Assembly: GCF_000734895.2 (NCBI RefSeq)
Contig: NZ_CP011382.1
Location: forward strand, 6,082,491 to 6,146,490
From: Calothrix sp. 336/3
GTDB lineage: Bacteria > Cyanobacteriota > Cyanobacteriia > Cyanobacteriales > Nostocaceae
Length of the DNA stretch: 64,000 nt
Reading direction: 5' to 3'
In this document: positions 35,715 to 45,362 of the stretch, in pieces
How positions within the stretch are numbered: the stretch's first letter is position 1
Layout of the letters: each line of letters opens with the position of its first letter
Position numbers and translations under genes: made by a program
Notes under the pieces: model-generated
Databases searched by the model: none
Seen by the model: the letters and a program-made list of their open reading frames with translations, nothing else
Told to the model about the DNA's origin: nothing

Positions 35715-37004
35715 TTATAAAACCCTAAACAAACTAGGAATACTATCTATTGCTGCCATACTTTGAATTTCTCCTAAAGCTTGGCGAAAATCACCTTCTT
35801 GCACATCATGGGTGACAACAACAATTTCTGCTAGATCACCCTGGAAACCTGTTTGTACTACTGACTCCAGACTAACACCATACTGACCAAAACAAGTGCC
35901 TAATTTACCAATTACGCCGGGTTGGTCTTTTGTCAGAAAGCGGGTATAAAATTTCGTGACTAGCTGGGAAATTGGTGCTACGGAGGAATAATTGTGATGC
36001 CTACAGGTAAATAAGGGATGGGGATTTGTGGGCTTACTTTTCAGTATTGCTACTAGGTTAAGAATATCAGAAGATACCGCACTAGCAGTAGCTCCCGCCC
36101 CAGCTCCAGGACCAAAAAACATCACTTGTCCCAGAGGTTCTCCTTCCACGAGGATAGCGTTATATACTCCGTTGATACTGGCGAGGGGATGGGCTTTGGG
36201 AACCAGAGTCGGATGAACTCTGACTGATAAGGTTTGGCTTTCTGGCTGAATACGTTTGGCGATCGCCAGTAATTTAATTACAAATCCTAGCTTATCAGCA
36301 TAGGCAATATCCGTTTTACTGACTTGACGGATACCTTCACAATAAACATCCCCAAGATTAATCCGTCCGTTGAAAGCCAAAGCAGCCAGAATTGCTATTT
36401 TATCCGCAGCATCTAAACCATCGATATCAGCAGTTGGATCCGCTTCTGCATAACCCAAACGTTGAGCGTCAGCCAAGACTGCATCAAAATTACTACCCTC
36501 CGTTTGCATCCGGGTGAGAATATAGTTTGTTGTGCCATTTACAATTCCGGTAACAGCCTGAATCCGATTTACACCGAGGGATTGTTTTAAGGGTTGAATT
36601 ACAGGGATACCACCACCCACTGCTGCTTCTAATAATACGTATACCCCAGCTTGGTTAGCGGCAGTAAAAATTTCATCTCCAAAGCGGGAAATGACAGCTT
36701 TATTGGCAGTCACTACGTGTTTCCCGTGGGCGATCGCCTGGAGAATTAGCGATCGCGCAGGTTCTAATCCCCCCATTACCTCCACTACAATCTCAATGTC
36801 TGGATCGGTAACTATTGTTTCTAAATCTGTGGTTACCTTCTGGGTCGGTAACTTGACACTACGAGGTTTATCAAGCGATCGCACCCCCACCCGATGAACC
36901 TCAATTTCTGAGAGCAATGGATGACGCTGACTATTATTTAACAGTAACTCGACTGTTCCTGTACCAACCGTACCTAATCCCAAAATTCCCAGTTTTACAC
37001 CCAC
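35715..37004 (-). CDS. hom: Homoserine dehydrogenase
   Basis: Reduces aspartate semialdehyde to homoserine, the branch to threonine and methionine. The NAD(P)-binding GLGTVGTGTVELLL is at the N-terminus, followed by EVMGGLEPARSLILQA, GKHVVTANKAVISR, GGGIPVIQPLKQSLG, GIVNGTTNYILTRM and the catalytic EADPTADIDGLDAADK. The final 80 residues form an ACT domain (FLTKDQPGVIGKLGTCFGQYG), suggesting feedback control by an amino acid. Start codon GTG; 429 residues. Confidence 0.96.
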   Translation of the reverse strand: MGVKLGILGLGTVGTGTVELLLNNSQRHPLLSEIEVHRVGVRSLDKPRSVKLPTQKVTTDLETIVTDPDIEIVVEVMGGLEPARSLILQAIAHGKHVVTANKAVISRFGDEIFTAANQAGVYVLLEAAVGGGIPVIQPLKQSLGVNRIQAVTGIVNGTTNYILTRMQTEGSNFDAVLADAQRLGYAEADPTADIDGLDAADKIAILAALAFNGRINLGDVYCEGIRQVSKTDIAYADKLGFVIKLLAIAKRIQPESQTLSVRVHPTLVPKAHPLASINGVYNAILVEGEPLGQVMFFGPGAGAGATASAVSSDILNLVAILKSKPTNPHPLFTCRHHNYSSVAPISQLVTKFYTRFLTKDQPGVIGKLGTCFGQYGVSLESVVQTGFQGDLAEIVVVTHDVQEGDFRQALGEIQSMAAIDSIPSLFRVL

Positions 37005-37283
37005 AGATCTACACCAATTTTAAATTACAGCAAATTTATAAACCCCTAGAAGCAGCAATCTCACCAGATTGCCTAGAACAACCAGATGTCAGAAGTTTAT
37101 ATAAACACATAAAAATAATTATAGAGGCGTATTTACATACACCTCTATAAAGATTACCTAATTATTTTTCCATGGATATGCTGAAAAAAAATTACACTTT
37201 CATGAATTAGCACCAAGCACCATGAATTTTGCATCAAAAACTTGAAATTGCAGAATAGACAATTACAAATTTTCTCTTTCCAT

Positions 37284-38546
37284 TTAGTAGGTTTCAACGT
37301 GCCAACGACCAGCTTTTTTCAATTCTTTCTGGTAGTCACTCCAAACAACACCTTCTTTACCAGCTGCTGTGGTCAGTGCTGCATCTATACCCTCTTCCAT
37401 ACCCCGTAAACCGCAAATGTAAGTGTGAGTTTTTTCTTCCTTGATTAACTTCCACAATTCATCTGCATGTTCGGCTACCCGGTCTTGAATATACATTCTG
37501 CCACCTTGGGGATTCTTTTGTTCCCGACTGATGGCACAAGTTAAACGGAAATTGCTGGGGTAACGATTTTGTATCTCTTCCAATTCTTCTTTATAGAGAA
37601 GATTCGGAGTAGTAGGAACACCAAAAATTAACCAAGCAAAACCATTAAATTGATATTCAGGGTTAGCTGCTCTTTCTGCATCCTTGAACATCCGCCAGAG
37701 ATAAGCACGCATGGGAGCAATACCCGTACCAGTCGCCATCATGATGACTTTAGCATCTGGGTCACTGGGTAATAACATTTCCTTACCAACAGGTCCTGTA
37801 ATTTTCACCTCATCCCCAGGTTTGAGGTTACACAGGTGAGTTGAGCAAACACCATAAACAGTCTCATTGGTTTCTGGATGTTTGTACTCTAACTGACGCA
37901 CACACAAAGATACGGTTTTATCATCTACATCATCACCATGACGAGTAGAAGCAATGGAATACAATCTTAATTTTTCTGGCTTACCGTTTTTATCTAAACC
38001 AGGTGGAATAATCCCAATACTTTGCCCTTCGATGTAACGCAAGTTACCCTCAGATAAGTCAAATTTGAGATGTTGAACAACACCAATACCACCTTCTTTG
38101 ACTAAAGTTTCATTAGAGATACATTTACCAATAAAAGGAGCATTGGGACGGTAAGTATTTACAGGAACGTCAGCGTGTTTTGCTTTCGCTTGAGTCATGG
38201 GTTTGCCTTGTGTTTCCTTGCCTTTCACTTCACTGTTAGCATGCTCAGGTGTGGCTTGACCATTTCCCTGACTGTTAGCACTCACAACTGTGGCTCTACC
38301 ATTGACTTGCTCTAAAGCACTCACTGGCTGTATGCTAACAATTTTACCGCCTAGGCGAGCGATACGCCGCATCTCTTGATTCATGCGGTTGTAAGGCACT
38401 CTGATGAATACACTGCCACTTTTACGAATAGGGTAACTTGCCCGATCAGCTTCTTCGCTTTGACATAGACCCACCACTTCGTATACGAAGACACGGCTAC
38501 CTGATTCTGTATTGGCAGCACCTTCAACAGCACCTTGAATGTACAT
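37284..38546 (-). CDS. petH: Ferredoxin-NADP(+) reductase with CpcD-like domain (PetH)
   Basis: Transfers electrons from reduced ferredoxin to NADP at the end of photosynthetic electron flow. Three parts are visible: an N-terminal CpcD-like domain (residues 1-80; FVYEVVGLCQ, IRKSGSVFIRVPYNRMNQEMRRI) that binds the phycobilisome rod, a Gln/Lys-rich linker (about 90-125), and the FNR catalytic domain. That domain has LRLYSIASTRHG for FAD, VCSTHLCNLKPGD, MATGTGIAPMRAYL and the C-terminal WHVETY. I start at ATG 38546 (MYIQGAVEG, 420 residues); a GTG 12 bases upstream is less likely. An internal start that would give the short isoform was not assigned. Confidence 0.97.
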   Translation of the reverse strand: MYIQGAVEGAANTESGSRVFVYEVVGLCQSEEADRASYPIRKSGSVFIRVPYNRMNQEMRRIARLGGKIVSIQPVSALEQVNGRATVVSANSQGNGQATPEHANSEVKGKETQGKPMTQAKAKHADVPVNTYRPNAPFIGKCISNETLVKEGGIGVVQHLKFDLSEGNLRYIEGQSIGIIPPGLDKNGKPEKLRLYSIASTRHGDDVDDKTVSLCVRQLEYKHPETNETVYGVCSTHLCNLKPGDEVKITGPVGKEMLLPSDPDAKVIMMATGTGIAPMRAYLWRMFKDAERAANPEYQFNGFAWLIFGVPTTPNLLYKEELEEIQNRYPSNFRLTCAISREQKNPQGGRMYIQDRVAEHADELWKLIKEEKTHTYICGLRGMEEGIDAALTTAAGKEGVVWSDYQKELKKAGRWHVETY

Positions 38547-39664
38547 TCGTTCAATCACTCCGATTATTTACTTAACCCTTTCTAAAAAAACTTTCCTGAC
38601 CCCGCGTCAAAATTTAGTGTACAAGATTTCGGTACAATAAAATTGAGCTTCAAGGAAAGTGGCACTGATTACCAATGCCTGCTCACGTTACGTACACTCA
38701 CCACTAGGCTGTTAGGCATGGAAAAAGTCACACCTGTTCACCTTCTAAGGTAAAGGATCAGCCTTGTGGAGAATGTTAATAATGAGTCAATTTAATTTTT
38801 TTTTCGTAATGTGACAATCCCCGCAGGGATGTAATGACTCGCCCAGGAGTACACGCAGCCCTTGAAATAAGGATTTTTACCTGATGCTAGAATCTGGAAG
38901 AAAATTTTCCATCTGTGTTCCGCAAAGGCACAGATATCCTCAGGAAATCTCTTGTTTGGATGCTTTGGGAAGGTTCATGTTATGGCAAGTGGCAAAACAG
39001 AAGTTACCCCGGCAAGACCAGACATCTTCCAGAAGGAATATAAGTAACTATACTCAGTTTTACTTGATGTGAAAAATCTGTCAACCTGTATGAGGCTTTT
39101 TCCTTCTACCTGGGAAAATTTATCTTCAGTAAATGTACATAGGTAAAAAACGTTATCTTATCCTTTTCGTTACTCGTATATAAATAGTATAATAGTTCTT
39201 TAAGTACTAGTAAATTCAAGAAATATTGGGATAATTCCCTGAGAATTAAATGATGGAAAACCAGAAAATCCTGGTTGCAATTGTAAAATATCTAAAAATC
39301 AAGCCCGATGAAGTTTATCTGAGTGTATAGCATGGTTGGTAACACAGAGGAAATGTATTTTTTGGGTTCAGGAATCAACTCTTCTGGAAATTGCCAAAAA
39401 CGATATTCTTGCTAAAAACATGCCTTGTTTTGCATACCCTCTTCTGTTAGAATTCATTATAACACTAGGACTAAATACTTATCAGCAATCAATTCTCAAA
39501 CATTAGGCGGGTAACAAATGTTGCTAATTTGTCATCCGTCTAGTCTGTTATTCGTTGCTGTTGGGTAGCAAGAACGCAGAATCGAGCAGTGGGGTAAACT
39601 CCTGGCTGTAAATGCTGTAAGAAAAAATATTCAATCACTCATCTTTAGTAATTAGAGGAGATTT
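38547..39664. other. petH-prk divergent region
   Basis: About 1.1 kb between petH and prk, which are read outward. It contains several small open frames without coding character, including one at 38884-39072. It should hold both promoters. A GTA-N11-TAC sequence near 38619 does not meet the NtcA spacing. Confidence 0.55.
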
Positions 39665-40669
39665 ATGACTACTAAGCCGGAACGTGTGGTATTAATTGGA
39701 GTAGCCGGAGACTCTGGATGCGGTAAATCTACGTTTTTGCGTCGTCTGATAGATTTGTTTGGCGAAGAGTTCATGACAGTTATCTGTTTGGATGACTATC
39801 ATTGTTTGGATCGGGTACAGCGTAAAGAGACTGGGATTACTGCACTTGACCCACGGGCAAATAATTTTGACTTGATGTATGAGCAAATTAAAGCTCTCAA
39901 AGAAGGTCAAGCAATTAACAAACCGATTTACAACCATGAAACCGGGATGATTGACCCACCGGAAATTGTGGAGCCAAATCATATTATTGTGGTTGAAGGT
40001 TTACATCCTTTATATGATGAGCGGGTGCGATCGCTGTTAGATTTCAGTGTTTACTTTGATATCAGCGATGAAGTTAAAATCGCTTGGAAAATCCAGCGTG
40101 ACATGGCTGAACGTGGTCACCGTTATGAAGATGTTCTAGCAGCAATCAACTCTCGGAAGCCAGATTTTGAAAAATATATTGAACCTCAGAGAGAACACGC
40201 TGACGTAGTATTACAAGTACTACCAACTAACCTAATTAAAGAAGATAAAGAACGCAAGGTTCTGCGAGTCAGAATGTTGCAACGGGAAGACAAGGAAGGA
40301 TTTGCTCCTGCATACCTATTTGACGAAGGTTCCACTATCAAATGGACTCCCTGTGGACGGAAATTAACTTGTTCTTACCCTGGTATGCAGCTATACTACG
40401 GCTCTGATGTTTACTATGGTCGTTATGTATCAGTACTAGAAGTAGATGGTCAATTCGATAATTTAGAAGAAGTCATTTACATTGAAAATCACCTTAGCAA
40501 TACTTCTACCAAGTATCAGGGAGAAATGACTCACCTGTTGTTACAACATCGTGAGTATCCTGGTTCTAATAACGGTACAGGTTTATTCCAAGTGTTGACT
40601 GGTTTGAAAATGCGTACAACTTACGAGCGTTTAACTTCTAAGGAAGCCAAAATGGCAGTAGAAGTTTAG
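39665..40669 (+). CDS. prk: Phosphoribulokinase
   Basis: Phosphorylates ribulose 5-phosphate to RuBP in the Calvin cycle. The P-loop GVAGDSGCGKSTFLRRL is near residue 12-28 with Cys19, and Cys41 in VICLDDYHC; these form the regulatory disulfide. A second pair lies in PCGRKLTCSYPG, toward the C-terminus. The 334-residue length is typical of the cyanobacterial/plant enzyme. CP12 (encoded at 24 kb) binds it in the dark. A GAGGAGA site stands just before the ATG. Confidence 0.97.
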   Translation: MTTKPERVVLIGVAGDSGCGKSTFLRRLIDLFGEEFMTVICLDDYHCLDRVQRKETGITALDPRANNFDLMYEQIKALKEGQAINKPIYNHETGMIDPPEIVEPNHIIVVEGLHPLYDERVRSLLDFSVYFDISDEVKIAWKIQRDMAERGHRYEDVLAAINSRKPDFEKYIEPQREHADVVLQVLPTNLIKEDKERKVLRVRMLQREDKEGFAPAYLFDEGSTIKWTPCGRKLTCSYPGMQLYYGSDVYYGRYVSVLEVDGQFDNLEEVIYIENHLSNTSTKYQGEMTHLLLQHREYPGSNNGTGLFQVLTGLKMRTTYERLTSKEAKMAVEV

Positions 40670-40726
40670 CAGCTGATTCTGTGCTACATCAACGACAACA
40701 TAATATTGCGTCATAAATTCTCATTC

Positions 40727-40753
40727 AAGGCACTATTTTTTGTGCCTTTTTTT
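40727..40753 (+). terminator. prk terminator
   Basis: AAGGCAC and GTGCCTT pair around TATTTTTT and are followed by TTTTT. It lies about 60 bases beyond the prk stop. Confidence 0.88.
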
Positions 40754-40926
40754 ATGGGTAGTTTTATGATTCGAGAATCAGTACTACTATAAATAGTAAC
40801 TTGTATGAAGATAAAATAATACCCAGAATGGAATGTAAAAAAATTGTTATGATTGCAAAGCAAAGTAGCATGGCTAAATTTGGAAAATATAGCTAGCTAT
40901 CACCACCTTTTACGGAGGATTTGCTG

Positions 40927-42189
40927 TTGTCTAGGCGTTATCTCTTTACTTCCGAATCAGTTACCGAAGGGCATCCAGACAAAATCTGCGATCAGATTTC
41001 TGATACTATCCTAGATGCCTTACTTTCACAAGACCCCCATAGTCGGGTGGCAGCTGAGGTAGTTGTTAATACTGGTTTAGTTTTAATCACTGGTGAAATC
41101 ACCACTAAAGCCAATGTTAACTATGTCAATATTGCTCGCAAGAAAATAGCAGAAATTGGCTACACCGATGCAGTCAACGGTTTTTGTTCTAACAGTTGTT
41201 CCGTACTCGTAGCTCTGGATGAACAATCCCCTGACATAGCTCAAGGTGTAAATACTGCTCAGGAGACCCGTGAGCAAAGCAGCGACGAGCAATTTGATAA
41301 GATTGGTGCTGGCGACCAGGGGATTATGTTTGGTTTCGCTTGTAACGAAACTCCTGAATTCATGCCTTTACCTATCAGTTTGGCTCACCGGATTGCCCGA
41401 CGCTTGGCAGCAGTGCGAAAAACAGGTGATTTAGCTTACCTACGTCCTGATGGTAAAACCCAAGTCACCGTAGTTTATGAAGATGGTCGCCCCGTTGGCA
41501 TCGATACTATCTTGATTTCCACTCAGCATACACCCACCATTGGTGAGATTACTGATGAGGCGGCAGTTCAGGAGAAAATCAAACAAGACCTGTGGTCTGC
41601 GGTAGTAGAGCCTGTATTTGGTGATATTACAGTCAAACCAGATGCTGAAACTCGCCTTTTGGTTAATCCCACAGGTAAATTTGTGGTAGGTGGACCCCAG
41701 GGTGACTCTGGCTTAACTGGTAGAAAGATTATCGTTGATACCTATGGTGGCTATTCTCGCCATGGTGGCGGTGCTTTCTCTGGTAAAGACCCCACAAAGG
41801 TTGACCGTTCTGCGGCTTATGCTTGCCGTTACGTGGCGAAGAATATTGTCGCTGCGGGTTTGGCAGAAAAGTGTGAAGTGCAGTTGAGTTATGCGATTGG
41901 TGTGGCTCGACCTGTCAGTATCCTAGTTGATACCTTTGGTACTGGCAAAGTTGATGATGATGTCCTGCTGGAATTAGTGAAGCAGCATTTTGAGTTGCGT
42001 CCTGCGGGTATCATTCACGCTTTTAATCTGCGGAATTTACCGAGTGAACGAGGCGGACGTTTTTATCAGGACGTCGCGGCTTACGGTCATTTCGGACGCA
42101 CTGACTTAGATTTGCCTTGGGAACGTACTGACAAGGCTGATACTTTAAAGGCAGCAGCTAGTAAATATTTATCGACAGCGATCGCCTAG
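40927..42189 (+). CDS. metK: S-adenosylmethionine synthase
   Basis: Makes SAM from methionine and ATP. Family marks are RYLFTSESVTEGHPDKICDQ, then GAGDQGIMFGFACNETPE, FVVGGPQGDSGLTGRKIIVDTYGG and GAFSGKDPTKVDRSAAYA. I take TTG 40927 as the start (MSRRYLFTSES, 420 residues). A GGAGG at 40914-40918 is 8 bases away, while TTG 40921 is too close to it. It supplies SAM for, among others, the corrin methylases of the first region. Confidence 0.96.
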   Translation: MSRRYLFTSESVTEGHPDKICDQISDTILDALLSQDPHSRVAAEVVVNTGLVLITGEITTKANVNYVNIARKKIAEIGYTDAVNGFCSNSCSVLVALDEQSPDIAQGVNTAQETREQSSDEQFDKIGAGDQGIMFGFACNETPEFMPLPISLAHRIARRLAAVRKTGDLAYLRPDGKTQVTVVYEDGRPVGIDTILISTQHTPTIGEITDEAAVQEKIKQDLWSAVVEPVFGDITVKPDAETRLLVNPTGKFVVGGPQGDSGLTGRKIIVDTYGGYSRHGGGAFSGKDPTKVDRSAAYACRYVAKNIVAAGLAEKCEVQLSYAIGVARPVSILVDTFGTGKVDDDVLLELVKQHFELRPAGIIHAFNLRNLPSERGGRFYQDVAAYGHFGRTDLDLPWERTDKADTLKAAASKYLSTAIA

Positions 42190-42224
42190 AATTTTCGTAG
42201 TACTAAATTACTAACTTGTTTTTT

Positions 42225-42255
42225 AACCCGAGTTATTCAATTCGGGTTATTTTTT
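42225..42255 (+). terminator. metK terminator overlapping the permease 3' end
   Basis: AACCCGA pairs with TCGGGTT around GTTATTCAAT and is followed by a T-run. It is oriented for metK and reaches into the end of the convergent ABC permease gene. Confidence 0.85.
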
Positions 42256-43316
42256 GATGTTTTGCCGATGGTGACAAAATTATCAATCAACAAATTAGTT
42301 GCTAGGAGAAAGAAGAGTAAAATTCCTTGAAAAACTCCAGCTAAAGCTAGGGGGAATCCTAACTTAATTTGTAATAATTCACTACCAACGTATAACAGAG
42401 CCATTAACAAGCTTGATAAAATCATTCCCAGGGGATGTAAACGGGCAATAAAAGCAGCCATAATTGCCGCGTAACCGTAACCAGGAGAGATTACAGGACG
42501 TAGTTGCCCTATTAATCCTAGAACTTCACAAGCACCTGCTAAACCAGCTAATCCACCACTGATAAGAAAACTTAACCAAATCACGCGATCGCGGTTGATT
42601 CCAGCATAGTCTGCGGCTTTTTGACTCGCACCGACTACCCGCACAGTAAAGCCAAAAAAGCTGTATTTCAGGAGAAACCATACCATGATGGCGGCGATCG
42701 CGGCAAAAATCACTCCCAAATGTAGCCTTGTTCCGATAATTAATGGTTGTAAAGTGGCAAAGGGGGAAAATGTTGCGGATTCAGGAAAGTTAAAAGCATT
42801 TGGATCCTTTAATGGCTCTCTCACAAGATAATTTAAGAGGGAGATTGCTACATAATTCAACATGAGACTGGTGAGAATTTCATTGGCATTGGCTTTGATT
42901 TTACATAGTGCGGGAATAGTTGCCCAAACCATACCTCCCAGGATTCCCGATAGTAAGCAAAATAATAGTAAAAAATAATTATTCCACTGGGAAAAAATGA
43001 GGGCAATTCCACTGGCAAAGATTGCACCGATAGTAAATTGTCCCTCTGCACCAATATTCCAAATTTGCGCTGTAAAACAGACAGATAATCCTACAGAAAT
43101 TAATAAGATAGGTGCAGCTTTGATAGCGATTTCTGTGATGCCGTATAAACTACTTATAGGGGTAATAAATAAAGTAGTTAATGCCATTACAGGGGGTTGA
43201 CCTAGATAGATAAATAAAAGAAATCCTGTAATTATTGTCGCAAGGAGGGCAAGCAAGGGTGAAAGAATTTGCCATGGGAGTGATGGCAGATTTCGTGGTG
43301 CTATTTTAATTACCAT
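42237..43316 (-). CDS. BMP-type ABC transporter permease
   Basis: A membrane permease of the NupP/YufP type (branched-chain amino acid permease-like fold), in importers of nucleosides or related compounds. The 359-residue protein has about eight to ten hydrophobic segments, with the conserved ITEIAIKAAPILLISVGLSVCF, AQIWNIGAEGQFTIGAI and GINRDRVIWLSFLISGGLAGLAG. I start at ATG 43316 with an AGGAAA site; an ATG 39 bases upstream is possible. The usual partner permease (NupQ/YufQ type) is absent here. Its binding protein and ATPase are encoded 2-5 kb away on the same strand, separated by an IS630 element and a protease gene. Confidence 0.86.
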   Translation of the reverse strand: MVIKIAPRNLPSLPWQILSPLLALLATIITGFLLFIYLGQPPVMALTTLFITPISSLYGITEIAIKAAPILLISVGLSVCFTAQIWNIGAEGQFTIGAIFASGIALIFSQWNNYFLLLFCLLSGILGGMVWATIPALCKIKANANEILTSLMLNYVAISLLNYLVREPLKDPNAFNFPESATFSPFATLQPLIIGTRLHLGVIFAAIAAIMVWFLLKYSFFGFTVRVVGASQKAADYAGINRDRVIWLSFLISGGLAGLAGACEVLGLIGQLRPVISPGYGYAAIMAAFIARLHPLGMILSSLLMALLYVGSELLQIKLGFPLALAGVFQGILLFFLLATNLLIDNFVTIGKTSKNNPN

Positions 43317-43465
43317 TTGTTTCCTAAGATTACAAAAATTTAAAACATAAGACATATTTTAATATTCGAGAATATTTTGTATAGAAAAAATAGCAAAATT
43401 CGTGTCATACCAATTAACGAAAAATATGATACAGATAGATAAGGAATAAATATGAGCAAGCAAAG

Positions 43466-43966
43466 ATGGCTGGAGTCACCAAAGTAGAAATAACAGAGTC
43501 AGTAGAGGAATTACATGAACTGCTGAGAAAACAAAAAACAGCATCAAATCTCGAACGGATTCAAGCTTTGTATTTACTGAAAATAGGACAGGTGAAAACA
43601 ATACAAGACGTAGCGGTGGTAGTAGGAAGGGCAAGGGTAACGGTACAAAGATGGTTGAAAGAGTATCAAGAGTCAGGGATTAAGGGTCTATTAACAACGA
43701 AAAAGAGTCCAGGGCGACCAGCAATAATTAGCTTACAAGTAAGAGAGCAGCTAGACAAAGAGCTTCAAGAATCGGAGGGATTCAAAAGTTATGAGGAAAT
43801 ACGAACATGGTTAAAAGCAGTAGAAGGGATAGAAGCATCATATAAAGTAGTACACGATACAGTGCGCTATCAAATGAAAGCAAAGCTAAAAGTGCCGCGA
43901 GCAGTAGGTATAAAATACGATAGCGAAGCAGAATTAGAATTTAAAAAAAACTGCCACAATACTTAG
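43466..43966 (+). CDS. IS630 transposase, N-terminal frame
   Basis: A 166-residue frame with the helix-turn-helix DNA-binding part. VKTIQDVAVVVGRARVTVQR is followed by WLKEYQESGIKGLL and SPGRPAIISLQVREQLDKEL. It ends in ELEFKKNCHNT after a run of eight A (43943-43950). Just after that run a -1 shift would continue into KLPQYLEVIKKHVIAP and the second frame. It is a fragment unless frameshifting occurs. Confidence 0.85.
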   Translation: MAGVTKVEITESVEELHELLRKQKTASNLERIQALYLLKIGQVKTIQDVAVVVGRARVTVQRWLKEYQESGIKGLLTTKKSPGRPAIISLQVREQLDKELQESEGFKSYEEIRTWLKAVEGIEASYKVVHDTVRYQMKAKLKVPRAVGIKYDSEAELEFKKNCHNT

Positions 43967-44538
43967 AAGTAATAAAAAAACACGTCATAGCACCAGTAGA
44001 TAGACAAAAAACAATTAGATATTGGTGTGGGGACGAAAGCCGTGTGGGATTGAAGACTGAAGCTGGGAGACTAATTACTAAAAAAGGAGTTAAGCCCATC
44101 GGCATTATGCAATGGAAGCGGGATAATTTTTATTTATATGGATTAGTGGAACCATTAACTGGAGAGTATTTTATCTGGGAATTCTCTCATTTAAATACAG
44201 CCTGTTTCAATATTTTTTTAGAAAAATTCTCACAGACTTATGCTCAAGATATTCATATTCTTCAGTTAGATAATGGAGCTTTTCATTTAAGCCAGCATCT
44301 GAAAGTACCAGAAAACATAGTTTTGTTATTTCAACCTCCACATACACCTCAAGTTAATCCCATAGAGAGATTGTGGGAAGAAGTTAAAAGGCATTTAACT
44401 TGGGAAAGCTTCCCAAGTTTAGATGAATTAAGAGAATTTATCTGGAATCGGTTGGCACAATTAAACACATCAATTGTTGCTTCCATCACAGGTTGGGATT
44501 TTATTCTTGATGCTTTATTTGTATCAGGCTTTTCGTGA
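43951..44538 (+). CDS. IS630 transposase, C-terminal DDE frame
   Basis: The -1 frame after the A-run carries the catalytic domain: RYWCGDESRVGLK (first Asp), HILQLDNGAFHLS (second Asp) and HTPQVNPIERLWEEVKRHL (Glu). The first internal start is at 44044, so expression needs frameshifting at the A-run or restart. Programmed -1 shifting is known in some IS630 elements, so the enzyme may be active. The DDE residues are intact. Confidence 0.82.
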   Translation: MPQYLEVIKKHVIAPVDRQKTIRYWCGDESRVGLKTEAGRLITKKGVKPIGIMQWKRDNFYLYGLVEPLTGEYFIWEFSHLNTACFNIFLEKFSQTYAQDIHILQLDNGAFHLSQHLKVPENIVLLFQPPHTPQVNPIERLWEEVKRHLTWESFPSLDELREFIWNRLAQLNTSIVASITGWDFILDALFVSGFS

Positions 44539-44545
44539 ATTGGTA

Positions 44546-44897
44546 TCATATCTATCTAGAGAAATAGTGATATTTATCCATTATGAAAGTATTATTACTA
44601 TACAGGTAATGGGTAATGGTTGATAAGTTATGGGGAATCAAAACTGTGCTGACAACTCCTAAATATGAGATTTATTCCTCAGCAACAGAAATCTAGATGA
44701 ATTCATTATTGACCCCAGAATCACCCTATTGTTTTAACTACAGGACTTACGAAAATAGGAGCTAAAACCCTGATTTTTAGATAGCTAAAACTGATGACTT
44801 GCTGCCATAACATATACTTTTACGTCAGTTTTCAACTCATCAGAAATATATCACCCATCACCTGATTACTCATCATGAAAAACAATGGAGGCAATAT
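44546..44897. other. Region between IS630 and the protease gene
   Basis: About 350 bases without a gene. No operon remnant of the ABC transporter was found. A GGAGG site at its end serves the protease gene. Confidence 0.5.
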
Positions 44898-45329
44898 ATG
44901 GAATTGCTTGTGGTGCTACTATTAGCTGCTTTAGTAATTCATTTTCCGAGGAAGGATGGACCAGCGAGAATTAAGAGAAGAGATGGTGGTTGTCCGGTTG
45001 TGGATGTAACTTTTAATGATGACCAAGCAGAGGAAATGATTGTGGATACTGGTTGTAGTCGCACCACAATTACCCAAAAAATGGCGAAGAATTTAGGCGT
45101 AAGAACCATAGGTAAAAGTCGCGCTCAAATTGCCAACGGAGATACTATTGAATTTGATGTGGCAGTTGTGGACTCCATAGAGGTTGGTGGGGTAAAAGCG
45201 AAGGAAGTGATAGTGGGAATTGCCCCCGATAAACTAGATATTGGTTTGTTGGGACAAAATTTCTATGGGAAGTATGATGTGAATATTAAGCGAGATGTGG
45301 TGGAGTTTAATGAGTCTGTAGATGCTTAG
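44898..45329 (+). CDS. Membrane-anchored retropepsin-like aspartic protease
   Basis: A 143-residue protein of the clan AA aspartic protease type. The N-terminus MELLVVLLLAALVIHF is one transmembrane helix. Then comes MIVDTGCSRTTITQKMAKNLG with the DTG catalytic triad, and IGLLGQNFYGKYDVNIKR. A single domain implies a homodimer. Ribosome-binding site GGAGG precedes the ATG. It is opposite in orientation to the ABC genes that flank it, so it is an insert or a neighbour and not part of their operon. Confidence 0.86.
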   Translation: MELLVVLLLAALVIHFPRKDGPARIKRRDGGCPVVDVTFNDDQAEEMIVDTGCSRTTITQKMAKNLGVRTIGKSRAQIANGDTIEFDVAVVDSIEVGGVKAKEVIVGIAPDKLDIGLLGQNFYGKYDVNIKRDVVEFNESVDA

Positions 45330-45362
45330 GAATTGAGAGCTATTTTTTGGTGCATCTATTTT

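Larger units (their letters stand above)
43410..44543 (+). mobile_element. IS630-family insertion sequence
   Basis: A 1,134-base element. Its ends CCAATTAACGAAAA and TTTTCGTGAATTGG are inverted repeats matching at 13 of 14 positions, and both ends abut TA (43408-43409 and 44544-44545), the target duplication of IS630/Tc1 elements. It carries a transposase in two overlapping frames. The insertion lies about 90 bases upstream of the permease start. Confidence 0.9.

Noticed and set aside
38600..38640. Possible NtcA box near petH
   Set aside because: The GTA and TAC halves are 11 bases apart, not 8.
38884..39072. 62-residue frame between petH and prk
   Set aside because: No ribosome-binding site, odd composition and no resemblance to known small cyanobacterial proteins.
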